19,949 nt of DNA from Campylobacterales bacterium (GTDB lineage: Bacteria; Campylobacterota; Campylobacteria; Campylobacterales; QNZT01). The DNA lies in contig JALWKJ010000084.1 in assembly GCA_027081495.1 (NCBI GenBank), forward strand, positions 1-19,949, read 5' to 3'. This document shows positions 1 through 6,699 of the stretch, one piece after another. Under the pieces are notes generated by a model. That model saw nothing but the letters and a program-made list of their open reading frames with translations, had not been told where the DNA came from and made no database searches. The translations under genes and the position numbers were made by a program. How positions within the stretch are numbered: the first letter of the stretch is position 1; each line of letters opens with the position of its first letter.

Positions 1-51
1 ATTTTATACTTATTACTCCACCAATAAATAAGAAATAAATTAAGCAGTTTT

Positions 52-60
52 TGATATTAT
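52..60 (+). promoter_or_regulatory. Candidate extended -10 promoter of the monohaem cytochrome gene
   Basis: The bases TGATATTAT fit an extended -10 element (TG, one base, then a five-of-six match to TATAAT). Transcription would start near 67, leaving a leader of about 40 bases. No clear -35 box is visible, as is usual for the main sigma factor of Campylobacterota. The rest of 1-104 holds no gene I can support. Confidence 0.35.
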
Positions 61-104
61 GACTTAATAGAAAAATATAAAAGAAAAAAGGAGTAATTAT
101 ATTT

Positions 105-458
105 ATGAAAAAATCAATACTATTCTTAATGCTAACGGCTTCGATTCAAAGCGCCGCGCTTTTTGCTCAAAATGAGATAAAAATGCAAAACAATCCCGAC
201 GGAGCCGAGATATTCGAATCAAAAGGGTGTACATTCTGCCATGATACGACTATGGAAAGGATAGCTCCTTCACTTCAAAATATCGCGACTATATACCAAA
301 ATAACGAAGACGCTTTAGTTTCATTTTTAAAAGGTGAAAGAAGCGCGATAGTTTATCCCCAAAGCGCATCTACGATGCAACCTCAACTGATGAAAATAAA
401 AAGCCTGTACGAAGACGAGATAAGAGCGCTCGCAAGATATATAATACAAAGTAACTAA
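105..458 (+). CDS. Small secreted monohaem cytochrome c (class I type)
   Basis: A 117-residue protein with a signal peptide (residues 1 to about 21, ending ALFAQ) and one haem site, C42-T-F-C45-H46. This is followed by an IAPSL segment and a late methionine in the STMQPQL stretch (M91) that is placed to be the sixth haem ligand. Size and order match class I c551/c552-like electron carriers, which shuttle single electrons in the periplasm. AAGGAG at 88-93 precedes the ATG. The gene lies 45 bases before a sensor/regulator set and may be co-transcribed with it. A role as periplasmic donor or acceptor for the neighbouring multihaem system is inferred from position only. It could equally be a general cytochrome c553-like carrier. 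Confidence 0.9.
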   Translation: MKKSILFLMLTASIQSAALFAQNEIKMQNNPDGAEIFESKGCTFCHDTTMERIAPSLQNIATIYQNNEDALVSFLKGERSAIVYPQSASTMQPQLMKIKSLYEDEIRALARYIIQSN

Positions 459-503
459 TGATTGAATTTAGAAATTTAATCCGAGACCGAAATAGGATTT
501 AAC

Positions 504-1625
504 TTGTTAAAAAAACTTTTTATTTTCTTGGGTTTTATTTTCTTAATCGGTCTTTTAACACTGATTTTAAATACCACGGAAAATCAAAATCGCCAAAGAC
601 AGATAAAAATATATGACAATATCGATAAAATTCTCACATCAACGATCGATTCCGAAAAAACATCTCTTCTCTCACTATCGATAGCATTTAGTAAAAGCCG
701 TTCCATTCAGGATGTCGTCTTGGATAACAATAGCTCGCTGGGCTATGATGTTTTATATGCAAGTACCAGAATGCTAAAAAGACATACGGACAAAAAAGAT
801 ATCTATATACAGATCATCTCTAGCAACTTATCGGTTTTTGCCAGAAGCTGGGAAAAAGATATATCCGATATCCCTCTTCTTACGGGAAGAAAAAATTCTT
901 TTAAAAAAATATTACAAACATACGATCCAAGAGCGGGGATAGATCTGGGACTTCCTTTTGGAATAAGAGCATCATCGGTGATAACATATAAAAACAGACC
1001 TATAGGTATTCTTGAAGCCATATTGCCGTACGACTCCATAGTTTCAAAAATGAGAACATATCAAATTGAAATAGTTCCTCTAATGTATAAAAAATATATT
1101 CCTCTTCGTTATATAGATGAGCACAATCTGGTTATTTATAATGATAAATTTATCATCGCGAACAAAAATATCAACAACAATCTTATAAATAAACTCTATC
1201 AACTTAGCGAAAAGGAGTTTGAAAAACTGTTAAAAAACGACTTTTTATTAAAAGATTCTCACCTATACCTCTCTTATCAAATCAAGAGTACCGACAATAT
1301 AAAGCTTGGAAATTTCATAGCGATCATCAAAGAGAGCAGTTTTGAAAATTTCCTTGAAAGACAAAAATCGATTATTAGAAGTATTTATACATTAGATAGC
1401 AGTAGAGATGATATATACTTATATGCAAAACAAAAGGAACAGTCGCTCTTTGCCGATATACAAAGAGAGTATATCGTGCAACTGAAATACAGCATCGACG
1501 ATAAAGATTTGATCGACTTTGAAGATATTGCCCGTCAAAAGTTACAAAAGATGAGCAAAGACGAGCTGATAGATCTTATCCTCTACAGATATACCGATAA
1601 ACAATTGCGAGGGGAGATAAGATAG
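504..1625 (+). CDS. Membrane-anchored periplasmic sensor protein, probably double-Cache
   Basis: A 373-residue protein starting at TTG (AGGA at 494-497, six-base spacer). One hydrophobic segment at about residues 5-23 anchors it. No second membrane segment follows, so nearly all of it should lie in the periplasm. The SRSIQDVV, SSNLSVFARSWEKD and later ILEAILPYDS segments resemble double-Cache ligand-binding domains of Campylobacterota sensors. The last ~95 residues look helical and charged. It has no kinase, methyl-accepting or cyclase domain. Its stop overlaps the response-regulator start by one base (TAGTG), so the two are translationally coupled. It probably feeds a signal to the kinase encoded two genes on; the ligand is unknown. 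The Cache assignment is by pattern, not by alignment. Confidence 0.75.
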   Translation: MLKKLFIFLGFIFLIGLLTLILNTTENQNRQRQIKIYDNIDKILTSTIDSEKTSLLSLSIAFSKSRSIQDVVLDNNSSLGYDVLYASTRMLKRHTDKKDIYIQIISSNLSVFARSWEKDISDIPLLTGRKNSFKKILQTYDPRAGIDLGLPFGIRASSVITYKNRPIGILEAILPYDSIVSKMRTYQIEIVPLMYKKYIPLRYIDEHNLVIYNDKFIIANKNINNNLINKLYQLSEKEFEKLLKNDFLLKDSHLYLSYQIKSTDNIKLGNFIAIIKESSFENFLERQKSIIRSIYTLDSSRDDIYLYAKQKEQSLFADIQREYIVQLKYSIDDKDLIDFEDIARQKLQKMSKDELIDLILYRYTDKQLRGEIR

Positions 1626-2281
1626 TGAAAATACTTTTACTTGAAGATGAATACACCTTGAGACAGTCGGTAAAAGAGTTGCTTGAAGAGTGTAATTATA
1701 TCGTAGATGAGTACAGCAATGGAGACGATGCTTTTGACGCTGTTTACTACAATAGCTACGACCTCTTTTTGCTAGATATAAATGTACCGGGTATGAATGG
1801 ATTTAAACTGCTTGAACATATAAGGAAAAACGATATCGATACTCCGGCGATTTTTATAACATCATATACGGAAATCGACAATCTTGAAAAAGGGTTTGAT
1901 CTAGGATGCAACGACTATATCAGAAAACCTTTTGACCTTAAAGAATTAAGAGTACGAGTGGCTACCGCGCTCAAACAAAATCTTCCAAAAAGCAAAAACG
2001 ATATTATAAAACTAGGTTTTAACTACAATTATAATATGAAAAACTTCACTCTTATAAGAGACAATAAAGAGATACAGCTTTCAAAGACCGAAAAAATGAT
2101 TTTAGATCTTCTTGTAAAAAACAAAAATCAAATAGTAAGTCAAGACATGATAAGAGATTATGTATGGGATGATTATGTCGATCCGGCAAATGTAAGAGTA
2201 CAAATCAACAATCTAAGAAAAAAACTGGATAAAGATCTCATAAAAAATATTAGAGGTATGGGATACAAGCTTGAAACTTGA
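1625..2281 (+). CDS. OmpR/PhoB-family response regulator
   Basis: A 218-residue regulator starting at GTG, with GGGGAG at 1611-1616. The receiver domain (residues 1 to about 115) shows the acidic cluster near residue 8 (LEDE), the phospho-acceptor D51 in LLDINVPGMNG, S80 in FITS and K101 in YIRKPF. The C-terminal winged helix (about 125-218) has the OmpR-type ending, with NVRVQINNLRKKL and IRGMGYKLE. It binds DNA as a dimer in this family, usually at direct repeats about 10-11 bp apart. A direct repeat of that kind lies at 3478-3494, before the tetrahaem cytochrome gene. It overlaps the kinase gene by 11 bases. It uses TGA as a genuine stop, which fixes the standard bacterial code for this part of the window. 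Confidence 0.96.
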   Translation: MKILLLEDEYTLRQSVKELLEECNYIVDEYSNGDDAFDAVYYNSYDLFLLDINVPGMNGFKLLEHIRKNDIDTPAIFITSYTEIDNLEKGFDLGCNDYIRKPFDLKELRVRVATALKQNLPKSKNDIIKLGFNYNYNMKNFTLIRDNKEIQLSKTEKMILDLLVKNKNQIVSQDMIRDYVWDDYVDPANVRVQINNLRKKLDKDLIKNIRGMGYKLET

Positions 2282-3455
2282 GATCAATGAAAAGAGATTT
2301 TCGTTTAAGTATGCGATCATATATACTCTGGTGGTTATCGCCATTCTTTTTATACCTTTTGCGCTCTATGATAAATACCGATACACCTTAGAAGAGGTAA
2401 AAACGGAAATAGCGTTGAAGAAAAAAACGATACAAATCATAAATCAAATGGAAAAATTTGACCCTAAAAAAGAAAAATATTTCTATTTTCCCAGATACAA
2501 ATCATTTCAGGCCGGTATTTACGATGAAAATGCGAATATAATCTTTACAACCATAGATACGGATATATCTATACTCGATTTAAAACCCGGATATAACAAA
2601 CTCGACGATTTTAGAGTATATGTTACAAAATTTGACGATGAGAGATATTTTAAGTCAAGATATCTGGTCGTTTTGACAAAGTTTAATATTTACGCCGTAC
2701 TTGAAAACATACTTATTATCTTTTTTCTCATTTTGTTAATAACATTTATTTTTTCGTTTACCATACTGAAAAATTTCGCAAAACCTTTTAAAGAGATAAA
2801 CAAAGCTCTCGATAGTTTTATAAAAGACGCTATGCATGAGATAAATACTCCGCTTTCCATCATAAATATCAACATAGACATGCTAAGTGAAAAAACAGGT
2901 AAAAATAAATATTTATCAAGAATAAAATCGGCGTCAAAAATTCTTTCTACTATATATAACGACATGAACTATCTTATAAAAGAGCAATCAATAAAAAACG
3001 CGAACAAAAGGAATATAAATTTTTCAAAATTTCTAAAAAAATCGGTGGATTATTTTAAAGATATAGGCGAATTGAAAAATATCGAGATAGTTTCAATGAT
3101 AAAAGAAGATGTCTATATCGATTTCGTTCCGGCTAAACTACAAAAAATAATCGACAACAATCTTTCAAATGCGCTTAAATATTCATATGAAAATTCAAAA
3201 GTCATTATCACGCTTAGCGAAAAAGGAAATAAAATCATACTTGGTTTTAAGGATTTCGGAATAGGAATAAAAGATACGGAAAAAATATTTTCAAGATATT
3301 ATAGGGAAAACAATGCCAAAGGCGGTTTTGGCATAGGTTTGAATATCGTCGGTAAAATAATCAATGAAGAAAATATCAAAGTCAATATCGACTCTAAATT
3401 AAAAAAAGGTAGTTACTTTGAGTATATTTTTGAAAAAAAATCTAAAAATGTGTAA
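2271..3455 (+). CDS. Membrane sensor histidine kinase
   Basis: A 394-residue kinase starting at TTG inside the end of the regulator gene. Membrane segments at about residues 13-32 and 145-166 flank a periplasmic domain of roughly 110 residues. The H-box DAMHEINTPLSI puts the phosphorylated histidine at H189. The ATP-binding domain has the N-box (DNNLSNALKYS, from about 295), a G1 box DFGIGI from D328 and a G2 box GGFGIGLN from about 351. The HEINTPLS form is typical of kinases from Campylobacterota. It pairs with the regulator at 1625-2281. I see no recognisable fold in the periplasmic domain, so the stimulus is unknown; the separate periplasmic sensor encoded first in the operon may supply it. 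Confidence 0.95.
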   Translation: MKLEINEKRFSFKYAIIYTLVVIAILFIPFALYDKYRYTLEEVKTEIALKKKTIQIINQMEKFDPKKEKYFYFPRYKSFQAGIYDENANIIFTTIDTDISILDLKPGYNKLDDFRVYVTKFDDERYFKSRYLVVLTKFNIYAVLENILIIFFLILLITFIFSFTILKNFAKPFKEINKALDSFIKDAMHEINTPLSIININIDMLSEKTGKNKYLSRIKSASKILSTIYNDMNYLIKEQSIKNANKRNINFSKFLKKSVDYFKDIGELKNIEIVSMIKEDVYIDFVPAKLQKIIDNNLSNALKYSYENSKVIITLSEKGNKIILGFKDFGIGIKDTEKIFSRYYRENNAKGGFGIGLNIVGKIINEENIKVNIDSKLKKGSYFEYIFEKKSKNV

Positions 3456-3477
3456 AAAAAGTAAAAAAAAATCTATT

Positions 3478-3509
3478 TTTACACTATCTTTACATAACTA
3501 TGTCATAAT
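3478..3509 (+). promoter_or_regulatory. Promoter and direct-repeat operator of the tetrahaem cytochrome gene
   Basis: TGTCATAAT at 3501-3509 is a near-consensus extended -10 element, giving a start near 3516 and a short leader of about 36 bases. Just upstream TTTACA occurs twice (3478-3483 and 3489-3494), 11 bp apart and so on the same face of the helix. That is the usual layout for OmpR-family regulators, and such a gene lies directly upstream. Whether this regulator binds here is inference. Confidence 0.45.
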
Positions 3510-3551
3510 TATCTCGTAAACAAAAAAAAAGAAACTTTAGGAGGTTTACTT

Positions 3552-4211
3552 ATGAGAAACATGAAAAGAGTTTTAAGCACGGCTTCAATAGCTTTACTAC
3601 TTGGTTCAACAGCGGCGATGGCCGGTATAGCTGAAAGTAAGCATAATCTTTCAACAGGAAACGCAGGGGCTGACGATAACGGTAGAATTTGCGTATATTG
3701 CCACACGCCTCACGCAGCCAACACCGCAATGACAGGCGCACCGTTATGGAACAAGCCTCTTCCGACAACGGCGGCATTCGCTATGTACGGTCAAACTATC
3801 GCGGGAACACAAACAGCTGACGCGCCGTCAATGGTATCGCTTGCTTGTCTAAGCTGTCATGACGGAAGCAGCGCCCTTAATGCGGTCATCAACGCTCCGG
3901 GTACGGGCGCAGGAAACGGCGCTATCGGAAATGCCGGTACAATGAGCGGTATAGCCGCAATCGGTGCGGATGATCTTACAAACGATCACCCCATTTCAAT
4001 CGATTATATTCCGGGAAGAGCGTCACTGGTTCCTGTTGACACGCCTTTGACGGGTGACGGCTGGGGTGCATATACTACGGTTGGGCAGCTTTTAAGAAAC
4101 GGTAAAGTCGAGTGCGGTAGCTGCCATGATCCACACGAGAAACAACACGGTACATTCTTGAGAAACAGCAATGTCGGAAGTAAACTCTGTCTAACTTGCC
4201 ACAACAAGTAA
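3552..4211 (+). CDS. Secreted tetrahaem cytochrome c, OmcE-like filament subunit candidate
   Basis: A 219-residue protein with a signal peptide cut near residue 24 (ending AAMA). Four haem sites are seen: C47VYCH51, C99LSCH103, C188GSCH192 and C213LTCH217. Five further histidines (H31, H54, H146, H195, H199) are enough to give all four haems a second histidine ligand. The order SKHNLS, CVYCHTPHAAN, PLWN, CLSCHDG, NDHP, CGSCHDPH, CLTCH is, from memory, the pattern of the tetrahaem family that includes Geobacter OmcE, whose subunits stack into extracellular filaments. AGGAGG at 3539-3544 with a seven-base spacer marks the start. The gene is close to half G+C and rich in Ala and Gly, unlike its AT-rich neighbours, which fits high expression. 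The family call is strong; filament formation is inferred. Confidence 0.85.
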   Translation: MRNMKRVLSTASIALLLGSTAAMAGIAESKHNLSTGNAGADDNGRICVYCHTPHAANTAMTGAPLWNKPLPTTAAFAMYGQTIAGTQTADAPSMVSLACLSCHDGSSALNAVINAPGTGAGNGAIGNAGTMSGIAAIGADDLTNDHPISIDYIPGRASLVPVDTPLTGDGWGAYTTVGQLLRNGKVECGSCHDPHEKQHGTFLRNSNVGSKLCLTCHNK

Positions 4212-4221
4212 CTAAACTTCT

Positions 4222-4249
4222 TTACAACAGGCGATATCGCCTGTTGTAA
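4222..4249. repeat. 28-bp perfect palindrome after the tetrahaem cytochrome gene
   Basis: The left half TTACAACAGGCGAT is followed at once by its exact reverse complement. As RNA it makes a very stable hairpin 11 bases after the cytochrome stop codon. No U-run follows on either strand, so it does not look like a classical intrinsic terminator. It could protect the 3' end of the cytochrome mRNA, weaken read-through into the downstream operon, or bind a dimeric protein as DNA. Confidence 0.8.
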
Positions 4250-4372
4250 CCGACCACTTACAATAGATCCTTGCGAAAAATATTTTTTAACTTCCCCTAT
4301 TATTAAGAAAAAGTGAGAAAAAAATAATAACGGAAAGTATCTTTTTCGTAATATTTTATTCTTCATGTAAAA

Positions 4373-4414
4373 TTAATTTACCTTTCTACACTTGTAGGTT
4401 AAATTAACCTTCTA
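4373..4414. promoter_or_regulatory. Operator-like repeats upstream of the NHL lipoprotein operon
   Basis: A 15-bp inverted repeat AGGTTAA-A-TTAACCT lies at 4396-4410. It sits within two imperfect direct copies of a longer element, TTAATTTACCTTTCTA (4373-4388) and TTAAATTAACCTTCTA (4399-4414), spaced 26 bp apart. A small inverted pair CTACA/TGTAG lies between them (4386-4397). AT-rich -10-like hexamers follow at 4453-4465 (several overlapping TATA choices), then GGAGGG before the TTG start. The 4212-4493 gap holds no gene that I can see; it seems to carry the 3' hairpin of the upstream gene and this control region. Confidence 0.4.
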
Positions 4415-4493
4415 AATAACATTTATTTATAATGATCTAAGAAAGAATTGGCTAATATATATAAACATTTCAAATTAAGTTCTGGAGGGAAGT

Positions 4494-5678
4494 TTGAACA
4501 GCATAATTAAATCCTTACTAAAAATCGTTATCATTATAGGTGCGGGAATATTTTTAACGGCCTGTAGTACAAAAAAAGTAGAAAAAGTCACTATAGTTAT
4601 ACCTAACCCACCGGAAGAGCCGAGACTTTTTTATATAGATTCATATCATGGAGGAAGCAATTTCAGCGAAAACAAAGCTATTGATCTTTTTATAGGAAAA
4701 GAAGGAACCAGAGCTTCGGGAAATCTTTTTAAACCTTACGGCGTAACTGCATACGGAGACAATCTTATGTATGTTTCCGATACCGCTGTCGGTGTCGTCT
4801 TTAAATTTGATCTTAAAAATAAAAAAGTTTCATTTATAGGAGATAAATCCGAAGGTCGTTTGGGAATGCCCATAGGCGTTGCAACCGATGCCGACGGAAA
4901 TATTTATGCAAGCGACGCAAAACAAAAAAAGGTTTTCGGCTACGCTCCCGACGGTAAACTTATTTTTGCGATCGGTAAAAAAAACGAACTTAAAAGACCG
5001 ACCGGATTGGCCGTAAACTCTAAACTTCAAAGATTGTATGTCGTAGATACGAAAGCGCACAATATAAAAGTATATTCGCTAACGGATGGAAAAGAGTTGT
5101 TTTTATTTGGAAAAAGAGGCGACGAAGCCGGAGAATTCAATTTTCCTACGAATATAGCGATAGATAGAAGAAACGGAAATATCGTTGTCTCGGATACTCA
5201 AAATTTTAGAGTTCAAATATTTGATAAAGACGGTGAATTTATACATAAATTTGGAAAAATCGGAGATCTTCCCGGTATGTTTGCAAGACCAAAAGGCATA
5301 GGCGTAGATACCGAAGGACACATTTATGTGGCGGACGCGGCTTTTAATCAAATACAAATATTCGACCAAAAAGGAAGACTGTTGCTATTTTTTGGAGGAC
5401 ATGGAGGTCAGCCCGGAACTTTTAGACAAGTTGCGGGTCTATATGTAGATCAAAACGACAAAGTATATATAGTTGACGGCATAAGCGGCGTTGTACAGGT
5501 ATATCAATATGTGAGTAAAAAATGGAAAGAAGCTCATCCAAGGGAGTATAAAAAACTTAAAGAATACAAACCGAAGAAAAAAGAGACGGACTTGAAAAAA
5601 ACCAAGCAAGTTCCTTTGAATATAGAAGAACAGTTTCCCAAAGATGAAAAACTTAAAAAGAACATGTTGAAATTTTAG
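4494..5678 (+). CDS. NHL-repeat six-bladed beta-propeller lipoprotein
   Basis: A 394-residue protein starting at TTG after a strong GGAGGGA. The signal peptide ends in the lipobox L21-T-A-C24, so it should be a lipoprotein. A proline-rich PNPPEEPRLFY segment (about 37-47) leads into six NHL blades, each marked by a Y/V-x-x-D strand end: YVSD 93, YASD 138, YVVD 182, VVSD 231, YVAD 278, YIVD 325. The last ~55 residues are a charged, Lys-rich tail. NHL propellers are protein-binding platforms. This one is a paralogue of the protein at 8488-9510. From memory, NHL proteins recur beside OmcE/OmcS-type cytochrome genes. A role in export, assembly or anchoring of the tetrahaem cytochrome is inferred. 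Confidence 0.9.
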   Translation: MNSIIKSLLKIVIIIGAGIFLTACSTKKVEKVTIVIPNPPEEPRLFYIDSYHGGSNFSENKAIDLFIGKEGTRASGNLFKPYGVTAYGDNLMYVSDTAVGVVFKFDLKNKKVSFIGDKSEGRLGMPIGVATDADGNIYASDAKQKKVFGYAPDGKLIFAIGKKNELKRPTGLAVNSKLQRLYVVDTKAHNIKVYSLTDGKELFLFGKRGDEAGEFNFPTNIAIDRRNGNIVVSDTQNFRVQIFDKDGEFIHKFGKIGDLPGMFARPKGIGVDTEGHIYVADAAFNQIQIFDQKGRLLLFFGGHGGQPGTFRQVAGLYVDQNDKVYIVDGISGVVQVYQYVSKKWKEAHPREYKKLKEYKPKKKETDLKKTKQVPLNIEEQFPKDEKLKKNMLKF

Positions 5679-5725
5679 TTCCATTGGCAAACAAACATAT
5701 TTAACGAATTTAGGAGAACAATCAA

Positions 5726-6667
5726 ATGATAAAAGCGATATATGCCACACTATGCATACTGATATTAAGTACCGGCGCCTATGCCAAAGATGATTCTTCG
5801 CAGATAACCGTAGCAACCGTCAACGGTGAGAGCATAACGAAAAATGAATTGGATCGCGCTACGAATGTCTTAGCGCCTAGAACTTATTTTCACTCTACTT
5901 TAACGGATAAAAAAAGAAAAAAGGTTGAAAAAAAAGCTCTTGAAAAACTCATAGAAAAAAAACTTCTTCTACAGTATGCAAGAAAAAACGGGATTAAAGC
6001 GACAAAAAAAGAGATAGAGAAAAAAGAGAAAAAGATACGAAGCTCATTTAAAAACGAAAAAAGTTTTTTATATGCGCTAAAAAGAGCCGACTTCACTTAC
6101 GAAAGTTTTAAAAAAGAGTTGGAAGTTGACATAATCATGAGTAAATTTTACGATAAATTTATCAAAACGACTTACAGTGATGAAGATCTAAAAAATTATT
6201 ATGAAAAAAACAGATTCAAATTTAAAGAACCCGAAAAGATAAAAGCGAAAATTATCTATGTAAAAAATGATCCGACAGATCCAAAAGGCAAAGAAAAAGC
6301 CGAAAAAAAGATCAAAGAAGCTTATAGTAAAATTAAAGCAGGTGAAAAATTCGCCGATATTGCAGCTAAGTACTCCGATGCTATGAGTCGTATAAAAGGC
6401 GGTGAAATAGGTTATACACACAGAGGAAGACTTGACAGCGTAGTTGATGAAATCGCATTTTCTCTAAATGTCGGGGAGATGAGTGATATTATAGAAAACG
6501 ACAAAGGTTACTATCTGGTATTGGTCGAGGGTAAAAAACCGCCGAAACAAATCTCGTATAAAGACGCCAAAGAGAAGCTTAGAAAAGAGTTGATCGCAAA
6601 AGCCGAAAATGAAAAGAAAAAAGAGATATTGGAAAAAATGAAAAAAGTTGCGAAAATCCAAAGATAG
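5726..6667 (+). CDS. Periplasmic parvulin-type peptidyl-prolyl cis-trans isomerase (SurA/PpiC-like)
   Basis: A 313-residue protein preceded by TTAGGAGA, with a signal peptide ending near A20. The N-terminal chaperone-like helical region (about 27-165) starts with VATVNGESITKNEL, the usual SurA-N opening. The rotamase domain (about 170-268) has KIKAKIIYV, KFADIAAKYSD, KGGEIGYTHRGRL and VGEMSDIIENDKGYYLVLV. The C-terminal tail is Lys/Glu-rich and probably helical. The family folds proline-limited and outer-membrane proteins in the periplasm. It is encoded 47 bases after the propeller lipoprotein and 32 bases before a large barrel, so likely clients are the barrel or the proline-containing cytochrome. 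Only one parvulin domain is present, against two in Escherichia coli SurA. Confidence 0.93.
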   Translation: MIKAIYATLCILILSTGAYAKDDSSQITVATVNGESITKNELDRATNVLAPRTYFHSTLTDKKRKKVEKKALEKLIEKKLLLQYARKNGIKATKKEIEKKEKKIRSSFKNEKSFLYALKRADFTYESFKKELEVDIIMSKFYDKFIKTTYSDEDLKNYYEKNRFKFKEPEKIKAKIIYVKNDPTDPKGKEKAEKKIKEAYSKIKAGEKFADIAAKYSDAMSRIKGGEIGYTHRGRLDSVVDEIAFSLNVGEMSDIIENDKGYYLVLVEGKKPPKQISYKDAKEKLRKELIAKAENEKKKEILEKMKKVAKIQR

Positions 6668-6699
6668 GGCGATAAAGAGGATAAGGGAAACTAGAGATA

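Noticed and set aside
461..480. AT-rich inverted repeat between the monohaem cytochrome and the sensor
   Set aside because: The stem contains a mismatch and almost no G-C pairs, which is expected by chance in this composition.
3461..3482. GTAAAAA/TTTTTAC hairpin as terminator of the kinase gene
   Set aside because: The stem is only A-T pairs with one G-C pair and has no distinct T-run after it on the plus strand; too weak to list.
3552..4211. OmcS or OmcZ type filament protein
   Set aside because: Those have six and eight haems and are larger; four haems and 219 residues fit the OmcE-like type instead.
4222..4249. Intrinsic terminator for the tetrahaem cytochrome gene
   Set aside because: The palindrome is strong but no T-run follows on either strand (CCGACC follows on plus), so it is recorded as a palindrome or hairpin only.
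4004..4366. Minus-strand open frame under the tetrahaem cytochrome
   Set aside because: It overlaps a well-supported gene in antisense, has no recognisable domain and no convincing ribosome site. The other long antisense frames in the window were rejected on the same grounds.
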